Shown: positions 42,983 through 52,031, numbered from the stretch's first letter. The stretch is DNA of 64,000 bases from Mangrovimonas spongiae (GCF_003944795.1 NZ_RWBG01000002.1:558001-622000), one strand, 5' to 3'. Notes: generated from the letters alone by a model not told the origin. Program-made: numbers and translations.

Positions 42983-45310
42983 ATGACAATAATGAAACAT
43001 TGGGAAAGTTTACTTTTTTTTCTCTTTATAACGTTTGTTAGTTTTGGACAAAATGTTCAAGTAGATGCGCAATCCTATACGGCACAAGAACTCATTGAAG
43101 ATATTCTTATAGGAAGCAATTGTATTAGTAACATTAATGTTACCAACGTTGTTGGTGGCGACTTTGGCGGTACCGACCAAAGTTATGGCTACTTTAATGG
43201 CAACAACTCTAGTTTTCCATTTTCCGAAGGTTTGGTGTTAAGCACAGGAAGGTTGTCAAATGTTGAAGGTCCAAATACCTCGTTAAGCGATGATGATGCC
43301 AATAACTGGGGCGGCGACCAAGACCTAGAAAATGTGTTAAACGAACACAACACACTTAATGCCACTATTATCGAATTCGATTTTCAATCTATTGCAGAGC
43401 AAATTACATTTCGCTACATTTTTGCTTCCGAAGAGTATCAAGAAGGCAATAGCAACACCTGCCAATATTCCGATTTATTTGGGTTTCTTATTCGTCCAGA
43501 AAACGAGCAACAGTACACCAATATAGCGGTTGTACCTAATACACAAACCCCTGTGAAAGTAACCACAGTTCACTCAGGTATTCCTGGTGCTTGCGACCCA
43601 ATTAACGAAGCCTATTTTGGCAGTTGGAATAACAGCAATGCCCCTATAAATTTTAATGGACAAACGGCTATTTTAACCGCCACAGCCAATGTTGAAAGAA
43701 ACCAAACGTATCATGTAAAATTAGTTATTGCCGATGAACAAAATTACCGTTATGATTCGGCAGTGTTTTTAGAAGCTGGAAGCTTCCAATTAGCAACCGA
43801 TTTAGGTCCAGACCGTTTAATAGCCAATGGTACCGCTTTATGTGAAGGAGAAACTTATCAATTAATAGCTCAAGAACCTGGCAACACAAACACCTACCGT
43901 TGGTTTAAAGATGGTGTAGAACTTATAGGTGAAACAGGAACAACACTCAATGTAGATTCTGAAGGAACCTATCAAGTAGAAGTTAACATAAACGGATGCA
44001 TTTTGTATGGTGATGTGATTATAGAATACACCCCAACGCCACAAGTAAACAACACGACACTTACCCAATGCGATACAAATCAAGACGGCCTTTCGGTCTT
44101 TAATCTTTTTGATGCCGAAAATGATGTTCTAGCAGAAAATGGTACCTATGTAACGAATTTTTATAACTCATTAAACGAGGCTAATAATGCAATTAATGAG
44201 ATAAATACACCAACAGCCTACAATAATACCACACCAAACGAAATTGTTTTTGCCCGTGTAGAAAATCAGTTTGGATGTTATAATGTAGCTGAAGTGACGC
44301 TTAATACAACTTACAACCCAATATCGCTACAACCATACCAAACATGCGACGATAATAACAATGATGGTTATACCGAATTTGACCTCAACCTAGTGGAAGC
44401 TCAAATTGCACAAAGTGTTCCTGCAAATTCTCAAATACGTTTTTATGTATCAGAAGAAGATGCCTTTTTAAATAATAACCCTATAAATAACGCTTATATA
44501 AATACCATCGCTTACTCTGAAAATATGGTTGTTAAAATAACAAACAATCAATCATGTTATGCGGTTACCACAATTCGCCTGGATGTTTTAGACAATCCTT
44601 ACTTACTCCCAGACGAAGAAACCTATTATTGTACAAATTCCCATCCGCAGCAAATTACATTAAATGCTGGTGTCGTTAATCAATCAGGAACCTTTAACTA
44701 TCAATGGGAGTTTAATGGCAACGACTTAGGATTATCTTCTGAAAACATTCAAATTAACGAGATAGGAACTTATACTGTTACCGTTACAAATAGTAATAAT
44801 TGCTCTTCAACAAGACATATAGAAGTATTGCCTTCCAACGCTCCAACAATAGAAGATATCATTGTTGTAGAAGCAAGCAATAATAACTCCATAACTATTC
44901 TAGTTAGCGGTGATGGCAATTATGAATATGCCTTAAACAATGGTGTTTTTCAAACATCAAATACCTTTACAAATCTAGCTCCTGGTGTTTATAACGTTAC
45001 CATTAACGACACCAATAATTGTGGTGCAATAACCGTTGATGTTTCTATTTTAGGGTTTCCGAAGTTCTTCACGCCTAATGGCGATAATATTAATGACTAT
45101 TGGATTCCAAAAGGCATTAATCAACAAAACCCTAATCTAAAAATTAGCATTTTTAACCGCTATGGAAAGCTTCTAAAAATTTTAGATAACTATGAATATG
45201 GTTGGGATGGTACTTTTAAAGGAAAGCTTTTACCTAGTGATGATTACTGGTTTAAAACCGAATTATCCAATGGTAAAACATACACTGGCCATTTTACATT
45301 AAAACGCTAA
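42983..45310 (+). CDS. T9SS type B sorted surface protein with choice-of-anchor L domain
   Basis: A 775-residue secreted protein. A signal peptide (about 1-23, ending FVSFGQ) precedes a choice-of-anchor L domain (about 25-270, with DQSYGYFNGNNSSFPFSEGL, NATIIEFDFQSIAEQITFRYI, ASEEYQEG, CQYSDLFGFLI, TYHVKLVIADEQ), clearly paralogous to that of the preceding gene. An Ig-like domain, two CD...DG...F(D/N)L modules (about 353-530), another Ig-like part and the type B domain (FFTPNGDNINDYW to FTLKR) follow. The ATG at 42983 or 42992 may be the start; the former is used here. It has its own -7 element. Confidence 0.88.
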   Translation: MTIMKHWESLLFFLFITFVSFGQNVQVDAQSYTAQELIEDILIGSNCISNINVTNVVGGDFGGTDQSYGYFNGNNSSFPFSEGLVLSTGRLSNVEGPNTSLSDDDANNWGGDQDLENVLNEHNTLNATIIEFDFQSIAEQITFRYIFASEEYQEGNSNTCQYSDLFGFLIRPENEQQYTNIAVVPNTQTPVKVTTVHSGIPGACDPINEAYFGSWNNSNAPINFNGQTAILTATANVERNQTYHVKLVIADEQNYRYDSAVFLEAGSFQLATDLGPDRLIANGTALCEGETYQLIAQEPGNTNTYRWFKDGVELIGETGTTLNVDSEGTYQVEVNINGCILYGDVIIEYTPTPQVNNTTLTQCDTNQDGLSVFNLFDAENDVLAENGTYVTNFYNSLNEANNAINEINTPTAYNNTTPNEIVFARVENQFGCYNVAEVTLNTTYNPISLQPYQTCDDNNNDGYTEFDLNLVEAQIAQSVPANSQIRFYVSEEDAFLNNNPINNAYINTIAYSENMVVKITNNQSCYAVTTIRLDVLDNPYLLPDEETYYCTNSHPQQITLNAGVVNQSGTFNYQWEFNGNDLGLSSENIQINEIGTYTVTVTNSNNCSSTRHIEVLPSNAPTIEDIIVVEASNNNSITILVSGDGNYEYALNNGVFQTSNTFTNLAPGVYNVTINDTNNCGAITVDVSILGFPKFFTPNGDNINDYWIPKGINQQNPNLKISIFNRYGKLLKILDNYEYGWDGTFKGKLLPSDDYWFKTELSNGKTYTGHFTLKR

Positions 45311-45372
45311 ATAACCTTAGCTTAACACAGCTTTTCTCTTTTATTTATTTATTTGCCGTCCCAATTTTAATT

Positions 45373-47829
45373 ATGAGACATCTAACTTTACTTTTTATTT
45401 TTTTAGGACTTTGGTCTAACGCTATATTTTCTTCAAACTGCCCTGATCCAGTTATTACCAGTTTTAGTCCAACAACAGGACCAGAAAACACTAGCATAAC
45501 AATTTCTGGAAACAATTTTAACGCTACAGCAAATGTTACTATTGGCGGTATAAATACTAGTTACACGATTATTAACGACACTACCATTATGGCCTTCATC
45601 CCTAATGGTGCCAATGGCTTGTCTAGCATTTCCATAACTAGTAATGGAGGATGCGTAGGAAACGCAACTACCGATTTTGACGTTATAACTTCTGAATGTA
45701 ATCTAGGTGATTTATACATCTCTGAAATTTATGATTCGGAGCCAGGAAGTTATGGCATTATAGAACTTTACAATCCTACAAACACATCTATAAGTTTAGA
45801 TGGCGTATATGATATAGAACGCTATGGCGATATTGGAAACCCAACACCTTCTATAACAGTTCCTTTAGTTAACTCTGTTGCGCCTCAACAGACTTATATT
45901 ATACAAATGGGAACAAACGGAAACGCGTGCGCGATTACTCCTGATACAAGTGCAAGCTCTGGTTTTAACGATAACGATGAGTTTAAACTACTAAAAAATG
46001 GTACTGTTATTGATGTTGTTGAAGCCCCTACCGAGAGAGGTTACAGCATTATAAGAAACGCTAATGCTAACGAACCACAAGCCACGTTTAATAGCAGTAA
46101 CTTTACAATAAACTTAAACGAATCTTGTTCAAATTTAGGATTTCATACTGCAGATCCTATAACTGATAACACTCCAGCAATTGCAAACCCTGTTTCCAAA
46201 ACCGTTTGCGAAAATGGTTCTTTAACATTTTACACGTCAATAAACAACAGTATTTTTCAATACCAATGGAAAGTTCTCGACGCCTCAGGAAACTGGATAG
46301 ATGTTCCAAATAATGGGAACTACTCTAACCCTAATGAAGCATGGCTAGATATAACAAATGTACCTTTAAGTTTTGACGGTAACCAATACTATTGTGAAGT
46401 TACTTCGGCATCATGTGTTTTTGTTACTAGCGTCGCTCAGTTATATATTGACACTCCAGAAGTTGACACAATTCCCAACCAAACCGTTTGTCAAGAGTAC
46501 ACACTACCTGCTTTAACCAATGGAAATTACTATACAGGAGCAAACGGAACAGGCACACAACTTAATGCTGGAGATGTGATTTCTACTTCACAAACCATTT
46601 ATATTTACAATCAAATTGGAACACCTCCAAATACGTGTAGCAACCAATCTAGTTTTGAGGTTATTATTTCTGGAACACCTAATGTAGACTCCTTGTCTAA
46701 CCAAACCATCTGTCAAGAGTACACGCTGCCAGCTTTAACCAATGGAAACTATTTTACAGGAACTAATGGTACAGGCACACAACTTAATGCCGGAGATGTG
46801 ATTTCTACATCACAAACCATTTATATTTTTAACCAAATTGGAACGCCTCCAAACACGTGTAGTAACGAATCTAGTTTTGAGATTATTGTTTCTGGAACAC
46901 CTAATGTGGATACCTTGCCTAACCAAACCGTCTGTCAAGAGTATACGCTGCCAACTTTAACCAATGGATATTACTTTACAGAAGCAAATGGAACAGGCAC
47001 ACAACTCAATGCTGGAGATGTGATTTCTACTTCACAAACTGTTTATATTTACAACCAAATAGGAACGCCTCCAAATACGTGTAGCAACCAATCTAGTTTT
47101 GTGGTTATTGTTTCTGGAACACCTAATGTGGATACCTTGCCTAACCAAACCGTTTGTCAAAATTACACACTACCTGCTTTAACCAATGGAAACTATTTTA
47201 CAGGAACTAATGGTACAGGCACACAACTTAATGCCGGAGATGTGATTTCTACATCACAAACCATTTATATTTACAACCAAATTGGAACACCTCCAAATAC
47301 ATGTAGTAACGAATCTAGTTTTGATGTAACTATATTACCAAGTATTGATTTTCAATTAAATGAAAACAACTTAATTATAAATGAAAACGCTTTAACTGTT
47401 GTCATGACAAATACCTCTATAACTTATGAATTCGCTATAGACAACAATAGTTTTCAAAGCAATAATAACTTTACCAATCTATCCGAAGGTTTTCATACAC
47501 TATACGTCCAAGACAGTAATGGTTGTATTATAAAGTCTATAAATTTCAATATTGAAACGTCATATATCGAAACCCTAGATATTCCTCCATTCTTTACCCC
47601 AAATGGAGATAGCTTTAATGATGTTTGGCAAATTTCTGATCCTAATAACACCATTAAAGAGGTATATGTCTTTAATAGATTTGGAAAACTACTAAAACAA
47701 GTGTCTACATCTCATTTAAGTTGGGATGGCACATATAACGGTAATATCTTAGAAACTAACGATTATTGGTATTTAATTAATCTAAAATCCGGTAAGCAGC
47801 TAAAAGGTCATTTCTCGTTAAAAAGATAA
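45373..47829 (+). CDS. T9SS type B sorted surface protein with IPT/TIG, lamin-tail-like and four tandem repeats
   Basis: An 818-residue secreted protein. A signal peptide (about 1-20) is followed by an IPT/TIG domain (about 24-110, ITSFSPTTGPENTSITISG), a lamin-tail-like domain (about 112-230, GDLYISEIYDSEPGSYGII, IIELYNPTNTSISLDG), an Ig-like domain (about 270-360), four nearly identical 74-residue repeats (about 364-655, each with TVCQEYTLPALTNG and IGTPPNTCSN), and the type B domain from FFTPNGDSFNDVWQI to FSLKR. Lamin-tail and TIG modules suggest surface binding, but no ligand is known. Unlike the other five it lacks the CD...F(D/N)L module. Confidence 0.88.
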   Translation: MRHLTLLFIFLGLWSNAIFSSNCPDPVITSFSPTTGPENTSITISGNNFNATANVTIGGINTSYTIINDTTIMAFIPNGANGLSSISITSNGGCVGNATTDFDVITSECNLGDLYISEIYDSEPGSYGIIELYNPTNTSISLDGVYDIERYGDIGNPTPSITVPLVNSVAPQQTYIIQMGTNGNACAITPDTSASSGFNDNDEFKLLKNGTVIDVVEAPTERGYSIIRNANANEPQATFNSSNFTINLNESCSNLGFHTADPITDNTPAIANPVSKTVCENGSLTFYTSINNSIFQYQWKVLDASGNWIDVPNNGNYSNPNEAWLDITNVPLSFDGNQYYCEVTSASCVFVTSVAQLYIDTPEVDTIPNQTVCQEYTLPALTNGNYYTGANGTGTQLNAGDVISTSQTIYIYNQIGTPPNTCSNQSSFEVIISGTPNVDSLSNQTICQEYTLPALTNGNYFTGTNGTGTQLNAGDVISTSQTIYIFNQIGTPPNTCSNESSFEIIVSGTPNVDTLPNQTVCQEYTLPTLTNGYYFTEANGTGTQLNAGDVISTSQTVYIYNQIGTPPNTCSNQSSFVVIVSGTPNVDTLPNQTVCQNYTLPALTNGNYFTGTNGTGTQLNAGDVISTSQTIYIYNQIGTPPNTCSNESSFDVTILPSIDFQLNENNLIINENALTVVMTNTSITYEFAIDNNSFQSNNNFTNLSEGFHTLYVQDSNGCIIKSINFNIETSYIETLDIPPFFTPNGDSFNDVWQISDPNNTIKEVYVFNRFGKLLKQVSTSHLSWDGTYNGNILETNDYWYLINLKSGKQLKGHFSLKR
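46462..47349 (+). repeat. Four tandem 222-bp repeats inside a T9SS gene
   Basis: Units start at 46462, 46684, 46906 and 47128, each exactly 222 bases (74 codons). They share long stretches of identical DNA, so the array can change copy number by slippage or recombination without losing the reading frame. The last unit diverges in its final ~15 bases. Confidence 0.92.
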
Positions 47830-47862
47830 TCTAAAACATCATATCCTCCAGTTAATTTTATG

Positions 47863-47870
47863 TAATTTTG
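47863..47870 (+). promoter_or_regulatory. Possible -7 promoter element of uvrB
   Basis: TAATTTTG fits TAnnTTTG but ends only 5 bases before the uvrB ATG, which would leave almost no leader. Confidence 0.35.
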
Positions 47871-47875
47871 AAGGT

Positions 47876-49879
47876 ATGAAATTTAAGGTAAAATCAGAGT
47901 TTAAACCTACTGGCGATCAGCCTCAAGCTATTAAGCAACTTGCTAACGGTATTTTAAATAACGATAAATACCAAACATTACTTGGTGTTACCGGCTCTGG
48001 AAAAACATTTACAGTTGCCAATGTTATTGAGCAAATACAACGTCCCACTTTAGTTTTAGCACATAATAAAACGTTAGCAGCACAATTATACTCTGAATTT
48101 AAACAGTTTTTTCCCGATAATGCTGTCGAATATTTTGTATCGTATTACGACTATTATCAGCCAGAAGCTTATATACCTGTTTCTGGAACCTACATAGAAA
48201 AAGACCTCTCGATAAATGACGAAATTGAAAAACTAAGGTTAAGCGCTACATCTTCTTTATTGTCTGGAAGACGCGATGTTTTAGTCGTCGCTTCTGTATC
48301 GTGTTTATACGGTATTGGAAATCCTGTTGAGTTTCAAAAAAATGTTATTTCTATAGAACGTGATCAAGTTATTTCACGCACAAAATTATTGCATAAGCTA
48401 GTACAAAGTTTGTACTCGCGTACCGAAGCCGAATTTAATCATGGTAATTTCAGGATTAAAGGCGATACCGTAGATATTTTTCCAAGTTATGCCGATAATG
48501 CCTTTAGAGTTCATTTTTTTGGAGATGAAATTGAAGACATTGAAGCGTTTAATATTCAAACTAATGAGGTTATTGAACATTACGACAGATTAAACATTTA
48601 CCCTGCCAATATGTTTGTAACTTCACCAGAAGTGCTTCAAAATGCTATTAAAGATATTCAAGACGACTTAGTAAAACAATACGACTATTTTAAAGACATA
48701 GGAAAGCATCTTGAAGCTAAACGTTTAAAAGAACGTACCGAATTTGATTTAGAAATGATTCGCGAATTAGGCTATTGCTCAGGTATTGAAAACTACTCGC
48801 GTTATTTGGATGGCAGACAACCAGGCTCTAGACCATTCTGTTTATTAGATTATTTTCCAGACGATTATTTAATGGTGGTAGACGAAAGTCATGTGACTAT
48901 TTCTCAGGTGCATGCTATGTATGGTGGCGATCGCAGCAGAAAGGAAAACTTGGTCGAATACGGATTCCGTTTGCCTGCAGCTATGGATAACCGTCCATTA
49001 AAATTTGAAGAATTTGAGGCGCTGCAAAATCAAGTCATTTATGTCTCGGCAACACCAGCTGATTATGAGCTTGAAAAAACCGATGGTATTTACGTCGAGC
49101 AAGTTATTAGACCAACAGGCTTACTTGATCCTGTAATTGAAGTGCGCCCAAGTTTAAATCAAATTGATGATTTAATTGAAGAAATTCAACAGCGTGTAGA
49201 AAAAGACGAACGCACCTTAGTAACTACCCTTACTAAACGCATGGCGGAAGAATTAACCAAATACTTGGCCAGAATTCAAATTAGAGTACGGTATATTCAT
49301 AGCGATGTGGATACGTTGGAACGCGTAGAGATAATGCAAGATCTACGTAAAGGATTGTTTGATGTTTTAGTTGGTGTAAACCTCCTTCGTGAAGGTCTAG
49401 ATTTACCCGAAGTCTCGTTAGTTGCTATTTTAGACGCAGATAAAGAAGGCTTTTTACGTTCGGCACGTTCGCTTACACAAACTGTAGGTCGTGCTGCAAG
49501 AAACCTTAATGGGAAAGCTATTATGTATGCTGATAAAATTACCAAAAGCATGCAAAAAACCATTGATGAGACAAATTACAGACGAGAAAAGCAAATTGCT
49601 TATAACACAGCAAATAATATTACTCCCAAAGCCTTAAATAAAAGCTTAGATAGCGCATTAGCTAAAAACTCGGTAAGCACATATCATTATGAAATGGAAG
49701 CAGCAAAAGCTGCCGAACCAGAAAGCGAATACTTATCGAAACCAGAGTTAGAAAAGAAAATTAGAGACAGTAGAAAGCATATGGAAAATGCCGCTAAAAA
49801 CTTAGATTTTATGGAGGCTGCAAAATTTAGAGATCAAATAAAAGCTTATCAAGAAAAATTAGAAAAGCTAAAAGCTTAA
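47876..49879 (+). CDS. uvrB: Excinuclease ABC subunit B
   Basis: A 667-residue protein of standard UvrB length, the DNA damage-verifying helicase-like subunit of nucleotide excision repair, handed the lesion by UvrA and recruiting UvrC. Visible are the Walker A motif GVTGSGKT (37-44), the beta-hairpin segment YYDYYQPEAYIP that clamps DNA, VVDESHV (motif II), motif V/VI GLDLPEVSLVAILDADKEG and QTVGRAARN, and the C-terminal UVR motif (about 630-665, AAKNLDFMEAAKFRDQI) that binds UvrC. Its stop overlaps the convergent TerB-like gene by 4 bases. The call is secure. Confidence 0.98.
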   Translation: MKFKVKSEFKPTGDQPQAIKQLANGILNNDKYQTLLGVTGSGKTFTVANVIEQIQRPTLVLAHNKTLAAQLYSEFKQFFPDNAVEYFVSYYDYYQPEAYIPVSGTYIEKDLSINDEIEKLRLSATSSLLSGRRDVLVVASVSCLYGIGNPVEFQKNVISIERDQVISRTKLLHKLVQSLYSRTEAEFNHGNFRIKGDTVDIFPSYADNAFRVHFFGDEIEDIEAFNIQTNEVIEHYDRLNIYPANMFVTSPEVLQNAIKDIQDDLVKQYDYFKDIGKHLEAKRLKERTEFDLEMIRELGYCSGIENYSRYLDGRQPGSRPFCLLDYFPDDYLMVVDESHVTISQVHAMYGGDRSRKENLVEYGFRLPAAMDNRPLKFEEFEALQNQVIYVSATPADYELEKTDGIYVEQVIRPTGLLDPVIEVRPSLNQIDDLIEEIQQRVEKDERTLVTTLTKRMAEELTKYLARIQIRVRYIHSDVDTLERVEIMQDLRKGLFDVLVGVNLLREGLDLPEVSLVAILDADKEGFLRSARSLTQTVGRAARNLNGKAIMYADKITKSMQKTIDETNYRREKQIAYNTANNITPKALNKSLDSALAKNSVSTYHYEMEAAKAAEPESEYLSKPELEKKIRDSRKHMENAAKNLDFMEAAKFRDQIKAYQEKLEKLKA

Positions 49880-50277
49880 TTGTAGTGAACTTTAAAAATG
49901 TCTATTAAAACATCTGGTGGAATAATCTTATTGGGAAAACTCTCCATTAGGTACAATACTTTATTTATAGATTCATGACTTAACCCCATACGTAATCCAA
50001 AGTTATGAAGTTTGGTGATTTCTTTAGATGTGTTTTCGCCATCGCTATCCATTAACAAAACAAGACGGTGAAATTGCACAATCCGTTCGCTATGAGATTC
50101 TAAATGAATATAATTAATCGGGTTATTTATTAAATAGTCAAAATCTTCTCTAGAAATCCTTAATTGTTTAGCTATGGCTAATAAAAAACTGTGTTCTAAT
50201 GGTTTAAGAATATTTTCACTCTTAGCAAAAGAAATCATTTCAGATAGGAGACTTAGCTTTTCAACTCGATTTATCAT
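49876..50277 (-). CDS. TerB-like protein
   Basis: A 133-residue, all-helical protein with a pattern like the TerB/DjlA-N fold: KLSLLSEMISFAKSENILKPLEHSFLLAIAKQL, followed by acidic FHRLVLLMDSDGE and HNFGLRMGLSHESINKVLYLM. TerB domains occur in tellurite-resistance and phage-defence contexts but also in ordinary chromosomal proteins; no other ter genes are near. The match is weak and rests on helical pattern, so tellurite resistance should not be assumed. It overlaps uvrB by the shared stop tetramer TTAA. Confidence 0.6.
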   Translation of the reverse strand: MINRVEKLSLLSEMISFAKSENILKPLEHSFLLAIAKQLRISREDFDYLINNPINYIHLESHSERIVQFHRLVLLMDSDGENTSKEITKLHNFGLRMGLSHESINKVLYLMESFPNKIIPPDVLIDIFKVHYN

Positions 50278-50512
50278 AGAAAAGAAGGGATTAAGTAATT
50301 GTTTTATAAAATTAAGCAGATTTATACTTTCTTAATCATTCATTATCTGCAACTTATCGAAAAAACGGCTACCATTCATCGTTGATTTATTACGATACAG
50401 CAAAATACAAATAATAAAACACTGATTCACAATACTTTAATATTGCATTTGTGTTTTTCTATAAATAGAAAAAATCTAAATAAGAATGTATTTACTATCT
50501 TGCCAAACAATT

Positions 50513-50776
50513 ATGACAAACAACGATATATTTAAAAAGTTACGCGTAGCGCTTCAACTTCGTGATGACGAGATAGTAAAAATTTTGGAATTGGTAGATT
50601 TCAGAATATCAAAAAGCGAATTAGGTGCTTTTTTTAGAAAAGAAACACATCCCAAATACAAGGAATGCGGCGATCAGATTTTAAGAAATTTCTTAAATGG
50701 CTTAGTTATTCATTTACGTGGTCCTAAACCATCTAAAAAACAGAAAACAATACCACAAAAAAAGAGCAACAAATAA
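50513..50776 (+). CDS. DUF1456 family protein, single-domain form
   Basis: An 87-residue protein with a single DUF1456 unit: NNDIFKKLRVALQLRDDEIVKILELVDF and SKSELGAFFRKETHPKYKECGDQIL, then a basic tail. The E. coli relative YehS is about 156 residues with two such units, so this is a half-length form. Function is unknown; the family has some resemblance to small DNA-binding proteins. I chose the ATG at 50513: an upstream in-frame ATG at 50486 adds nine residues that do not look like the family. The stop codon lies in the loop of a terminator hairpin. Confidence 0.82.
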   Translation: MTNNDIFKKLRVALQLRDDEIVKILELVDFRISKSELGAFFRKETHPKYKECGDQILRNFLNGLVIHLRGPKPSKKQKTIPQKKSNK

Positions 50777-50792
50777 CTGTTGCTCTTTTTTT
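50757..50792. terminator. Bidirectional terminator between DUF1456 and sucC
   Basis: AAAGAGCAAC (50761-50770) pairs with GTTGCTCTTT (50779-50788), loop of 8 bases, with an A tract before and a T tract after. It works for both strands: after the DUF1456 gene, whose stop lies in the loop, and 20 bases after the sucC stop. Confidence 0.85.
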
Positions 50793-50812
50793 ATGAGATT
50801 TGGAATATCTTG

Positions 50813-52006
50813 TTAAGATAATACTTGTTGTACTTTATCTGCAGCTTCTTGAAACTCGGTAGCACTTAGTACATCTAATCCCGAATTATCAATTAATTCT
50901 TTAGCGATGTCTGCATTGGTTCCTTGTAAACGTACAATAATTGGCACTTGAATAGCGTCTCCCATATTTTTATAAGCATCTACAACACCTTGCGCTACAC
51001 GATCACAACGTACAATACCACCAAATATGTTAATTAAGATAGCTTTTACATTAGGATCTTTTAAAATAATTCTAAAAGCAGCTTCAACACGTGCAGCATC
51101 TGCTGTTCCTCCAACATCTAAGAAGTTTGCTGGTTCACCACCTGCTTGCTTAATTAAATCCATAGTTGCCATGGCTAAACCAGCTCCGTTAACCATACAA
51201 CCTACGTTTCCATCAAGGTCAACATAGTTTAGGCCTAATTCGCCTGCTTCTACTTCTATTGGGCTTTCCTCGCGTAAATCACGTAATTCGGCTAAATCTT
51301 TATGTCTGTATAAGGCATTGTCATCTAACGTTACTTTAGCATCTACAGCCATAATTTTATCGTCGCTAGTTTTTAACACTGGGTTAATTTCAAATAACGA
51401 GGCATCAGATTTGTCGTAAGCTGTATATAAAGCGGTTACAAATTTTGTCATTTCTTTAAATGCCATACCGCTTAACCCTAAGTTAAAGGCAACACGACGT
51501 GCTTGAAATGGTAAAATTCCTGTAGCAGGATCTATTTCTTCAGTAAAAATTAAATGTGGGGTTTTCTCGGCAACTTCTTCAATGTCCATTCCACCTTCGG
51601 TAGAATACATAATCATATTACGACCATTACTTCTGTTTAAAAGCACAGACATATAAAATTCGTTTGGCTCTGAGTCACCTGGATAATAAACGTCTTCTGC
51701 TACTAATACCTGGTGTACACGTTTACCTTCGGCAGAAGTTTGAGGTGTTACTAAATCCATACCTATAATTTGGCCTGCAATGTCTTTAACTTCGTCTAGG
51801 TTTTTAGCTAGCTTAACACCGCCACCTTTACCACGCCCTCCGGCATGAACTTGGGCTTTTATAACGTGCCAACCTGTTCCTGTGTCTTCGGTTAATTGCT
51901 TAGCTTTTGCAACTGCTTCCTCTGCATTTTGAGCGACTAATCCGCGTTGGATTCGTACACCAAAACTGCTTAATAATTCTTTTCCTTGATATTCGTGTAA
52001 ATTCAT
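50813..52006 (-). CDS. sucC: Succinyl-CoA synthetase (ADP-forming) beta subunit
   Basis: A 397-residue ATP-grasp enzyme subunit of standard length. It makes succinate, CoA and ATP from succinyl-CoA in the TCA cycle together with SucD, which is not in this window. Visible are MNLHEYQGKELLSSFGV at the N-terminus, VIKAQVHAGGRGKGGGVKLA, EINPVLKTSDDKIMAVDAKV, GCMVNGAGLAMATMDLIK, and NIFGGIVRCDRVAQGVV. Being alone on its strand without sucD is worth noting but not rare in this group. The minus-strand -7 element TACATTTG lies at 52032-52039. Confidence 0.97.
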   Translation of the reverse strand: MNLHEYQGKELLSSFGVRIQRGLVAQNAEEAVAKAKQLTEDTGTGWHVIKAQVHAGGRGKGGGVKLAKNLDEVKDIAGQIIGMDLVTPQTSAEGKRVHQVLVAEDVYYPGDSEPNEFYMSVLLNRSNGRNMIMYSTEGGMDIEEVAEKTPHLIFTEEIDPATGILPFQARRVAFNLGLSGMAFKEMTKFVTALYTAYDKSDASLFEINPVLKTSDDKIMAVDAKVTLDDNALYRHKDLAELRDLREESPIEVEAGELGLNYVDLDGNVGCMVNGAGLAMATMDLIKQAGGEPANFLDVGGTADAARVEAAFRIILKDPNVKAILINIFGGIVRCDRVAQGVVDAYKNMGDAIQVPIIVRLQGTNADIAKELIDNSGLDVLSATEFQEAADKVQQVLS

Positions 52007-52031
52007 AATTCGCTATAAAGTTTAAGAGCCA

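Noticed and set aside
46462-47349. CRISPR array (regular repeats)
   Set aside because: The units are 222 bases with no spacers and are translated in frame as part of a secreted protein.
49876-50277. Tellurite-resistance locus
   Set aside because: Only one weak TerB-like gene is present and no terZ, terD or terC relatives lie nearby.
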